Below, in pieces: positions 14,692 through 15,562 of a stretch of DNA of 15,562 bases. Each line of letters opens with the position of its first letter. Positions within the stretch are counted from its first letter, which is position 1. The translations under genes were made by a program, and so were the position numbers. The DNA is from Bacteroidota bacterium (GTDB lineage: Bacteria > Bacteroidota > Bacteroidia > Bacteroidales > PUMT01): the NCBI GenBank assembly GCA_003556985.1, contig PWPZ01000135.1:1-15562 (forward strand). The letters run 5' to 3'. The notes under the pieces are model-generated. The model did not search any database, was not told the origin of the DNA, and worked only from the letters and a program-made list of their open reading frames with translations.

Positions 14692-15562
14692 ATGGCTTTA
14701 AAATGTGGCATTATAGGCCTGACGAATTCAGGTAAAACAACTCTTTTCAACTGCATGTCCAATACACGTGCAGAATCTTCCACCGCTGCTTTCAGTGCTT
14801 CAAAATCCAATGTGGGGATGGTGCATGTTCCCGACAAGCGGCTTTATGAGCTTGAAAAAAGGCAGCCTACAAGGAAAATAGTGCATACCACCGTGGAGTT
14901 TGTGGATATTCCGGGACTGGCCAGGGGTGCCGGCGGGGGAGGAGGCAGTAAATTTCTTGCTGATATAAGGAATACCGATGCACTGATCCATGTACTGCGT
15001 TGTTTTGACGACGACAATCTTCCGCATATTGAAGGAAAGGTTGATCCTGTAAGGGATATGGAAACAGTTGAGCTTGAACTGCAGGTCAGGGACCTTGAAT
15101 CGGTGGAAAAGAAAATTGAAAAAACTGCCAGGCTTTTAAAAACAGGAGACAAGCAGGCAGGGAAAATTATTGAGGTTCTGGAAAAATACAAACGGCATCT
15201 TGAATCATTCCATCCGGTCCGAACCATGGAGACAGAAGAACAGGACAGGCAACATGTTGCCGATCTGATGCTGTTGTCGGCCAAGCCTGTAATTTACGTC
15301 TGTAATGTTGATGAAAGCTCGGCCTTACAGGGTAATAAATATTCTGAACAGGTGGAGAAGACACTCGGGGGACAGGATGCGGAAATGATTACAGTTGCCG
15401 CCGGGGTGGAAGCTGAAATAGCAGAGCTTGATAATCAGGAAGACCGGCTGGCTTTTCTGGAAGATGCCGGACTCGGCGAACCCGGGGTAAACAGGCTTAT
15501 CAGATCGGCCTACAGGCTTTTGCAGCTTAATACATTTTTTACCGTAGGGCCCAAGGAGTTCC
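14692..15562 (+). CDS. ychF: YchF/OLA1-family GTPase/ATPase (C-terminus beyond window)
   Basis: The frame is open from the ATG at 14692 to the window end, giving 290 residues of an expected 360 or so. The protein starts MALKCGIIGLTNSGKTTLFN, with the P-loop at 9-17. G3 is DIPGL (72-76), followed by a Gly-rich loop (79-85). G4 is NVDE (205-208), the altered NxxE motif that makes the YchF/OLA1 branch prefer ATP over GTP. AEIAEL (241-246) and GEPGVNRLI (262-270) match the YchF core, and FFTVGPKEF starts the C-terminal TGS domain. A charged helical hairpin (about 125-180) is the family's coiled-coil arm. The P-loop and the switch I region (STAAFSASKSN rather than the usual NFPFCTIEPN) differ from E. 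coli YchF, so this may be a divergent branch or paralogue. The family binds ribosomes and affects stress responses. Confidence 0.88.
   Translation, partial: MALKCGIIGLTNSGKTTLFNCMSNTRAESSTAAFSASKSNVGMVHVPDKRLYELEKRQPTRKIVHTTVEFVDIPGLARGAGGGGGSKFLADIRNTDALIHVLRCFDDDNLPHIEGKVDPVRDMETVELELQVRDLESVEKKIEKTARLLKTGDKQAGKIIEVLEKYKRHLESFHPVRTMETEEQDRQHVADLMLLSAKPVIYVCNVDESSALQGNKYSEQVEKTLGGQDAEMITVAAGVEAEIAELDNQEDRLAFLEDAGLGEPGVNRLIRSAYRLLQLNTFFTVGPKEF

Noticed and set aside
1..15562. CRISPR array, tRNA, rRNA or intact transposase
   Set aside because: No regularly spaced repeats, no cloverleaf-like segment noticed, no rRNA-like stretch and no DDE or tyrosine recombinase motifs in the translated frames.

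Overview
The window looks like chromosomal DNA of a Bacteroidota bacterium, probably Bacteroidales or a related order. Signs of this are a DUF5916 outer-membrane barrel, a DUF1080 protein, an ECF sigma/anti-sigma/Spy-like trio of the Bacteroidota type, few recognisable Shine-Dalgarno sites, and AT-rich intergenic DNA around genes of moderate GC. No rRNA, tRNA, CRISPR array or intact transposase gene was seen. Assignments rest on reading translated motifs by eye; no database search was possible.

Layout, left to right. (1) 1-259, minus strand: N-terminal part of a sodium:solute symporter cut by the window edge. (2) 376-1534, minus: a small XRE/HigA-like regulator whose start overlaps the 3' end of a nitrilase-superfamily amidohydrolase. 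(3) 1816-6334, plus: a tight run of three genes, namely a secreted DUF1080 protein, a CBM9-DUF5916 outer-membrane barrel and histidine ammonia-lyase (hutH), the last two only 5 bases apart. (4) 6512-9370, minus: an AT-richer pair, an asparagine-synthetase-like protein lacking the N-terminal catalytic Cys and a Wzx-type polysaccharide flippase, with no glycosyltransferases beside them. (5) 9466-10263, minus: a six-helix voltage-gated potassium channel. (6) 10489-12046, minus: ECF sigma factor, single-pass anti-sigma factor with a very acidic Tyr-rich tail, and a periplasmic Spy/CnrX-like protein, preceded by two strong inverted repeats. (7) 12244-14298, minus: full-length transketolase. (8) 14692-15562, plus: a YchF/OLA1-family GTPase cut by the right edge and divergent from transketolase across a 393-base AT-rich spacer.

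How the genes work together: the sigma/anti-sigma/Spy-like trio is best read as one envelope-signalling module, in which the periplasmic protein senses a signal, the membrane anti-sigma relays it and the sigma factor redirects transcription. The DUF1080-DUF5916-hutH run suggests a secreted or outer-membrane step coupled to histidine breakdown, but no other hut gene is present. The flippase/Asn-synthetase pair looks like a piece of a surface-polysaccharide locus. The rest are metabolic or housekeeping genes.
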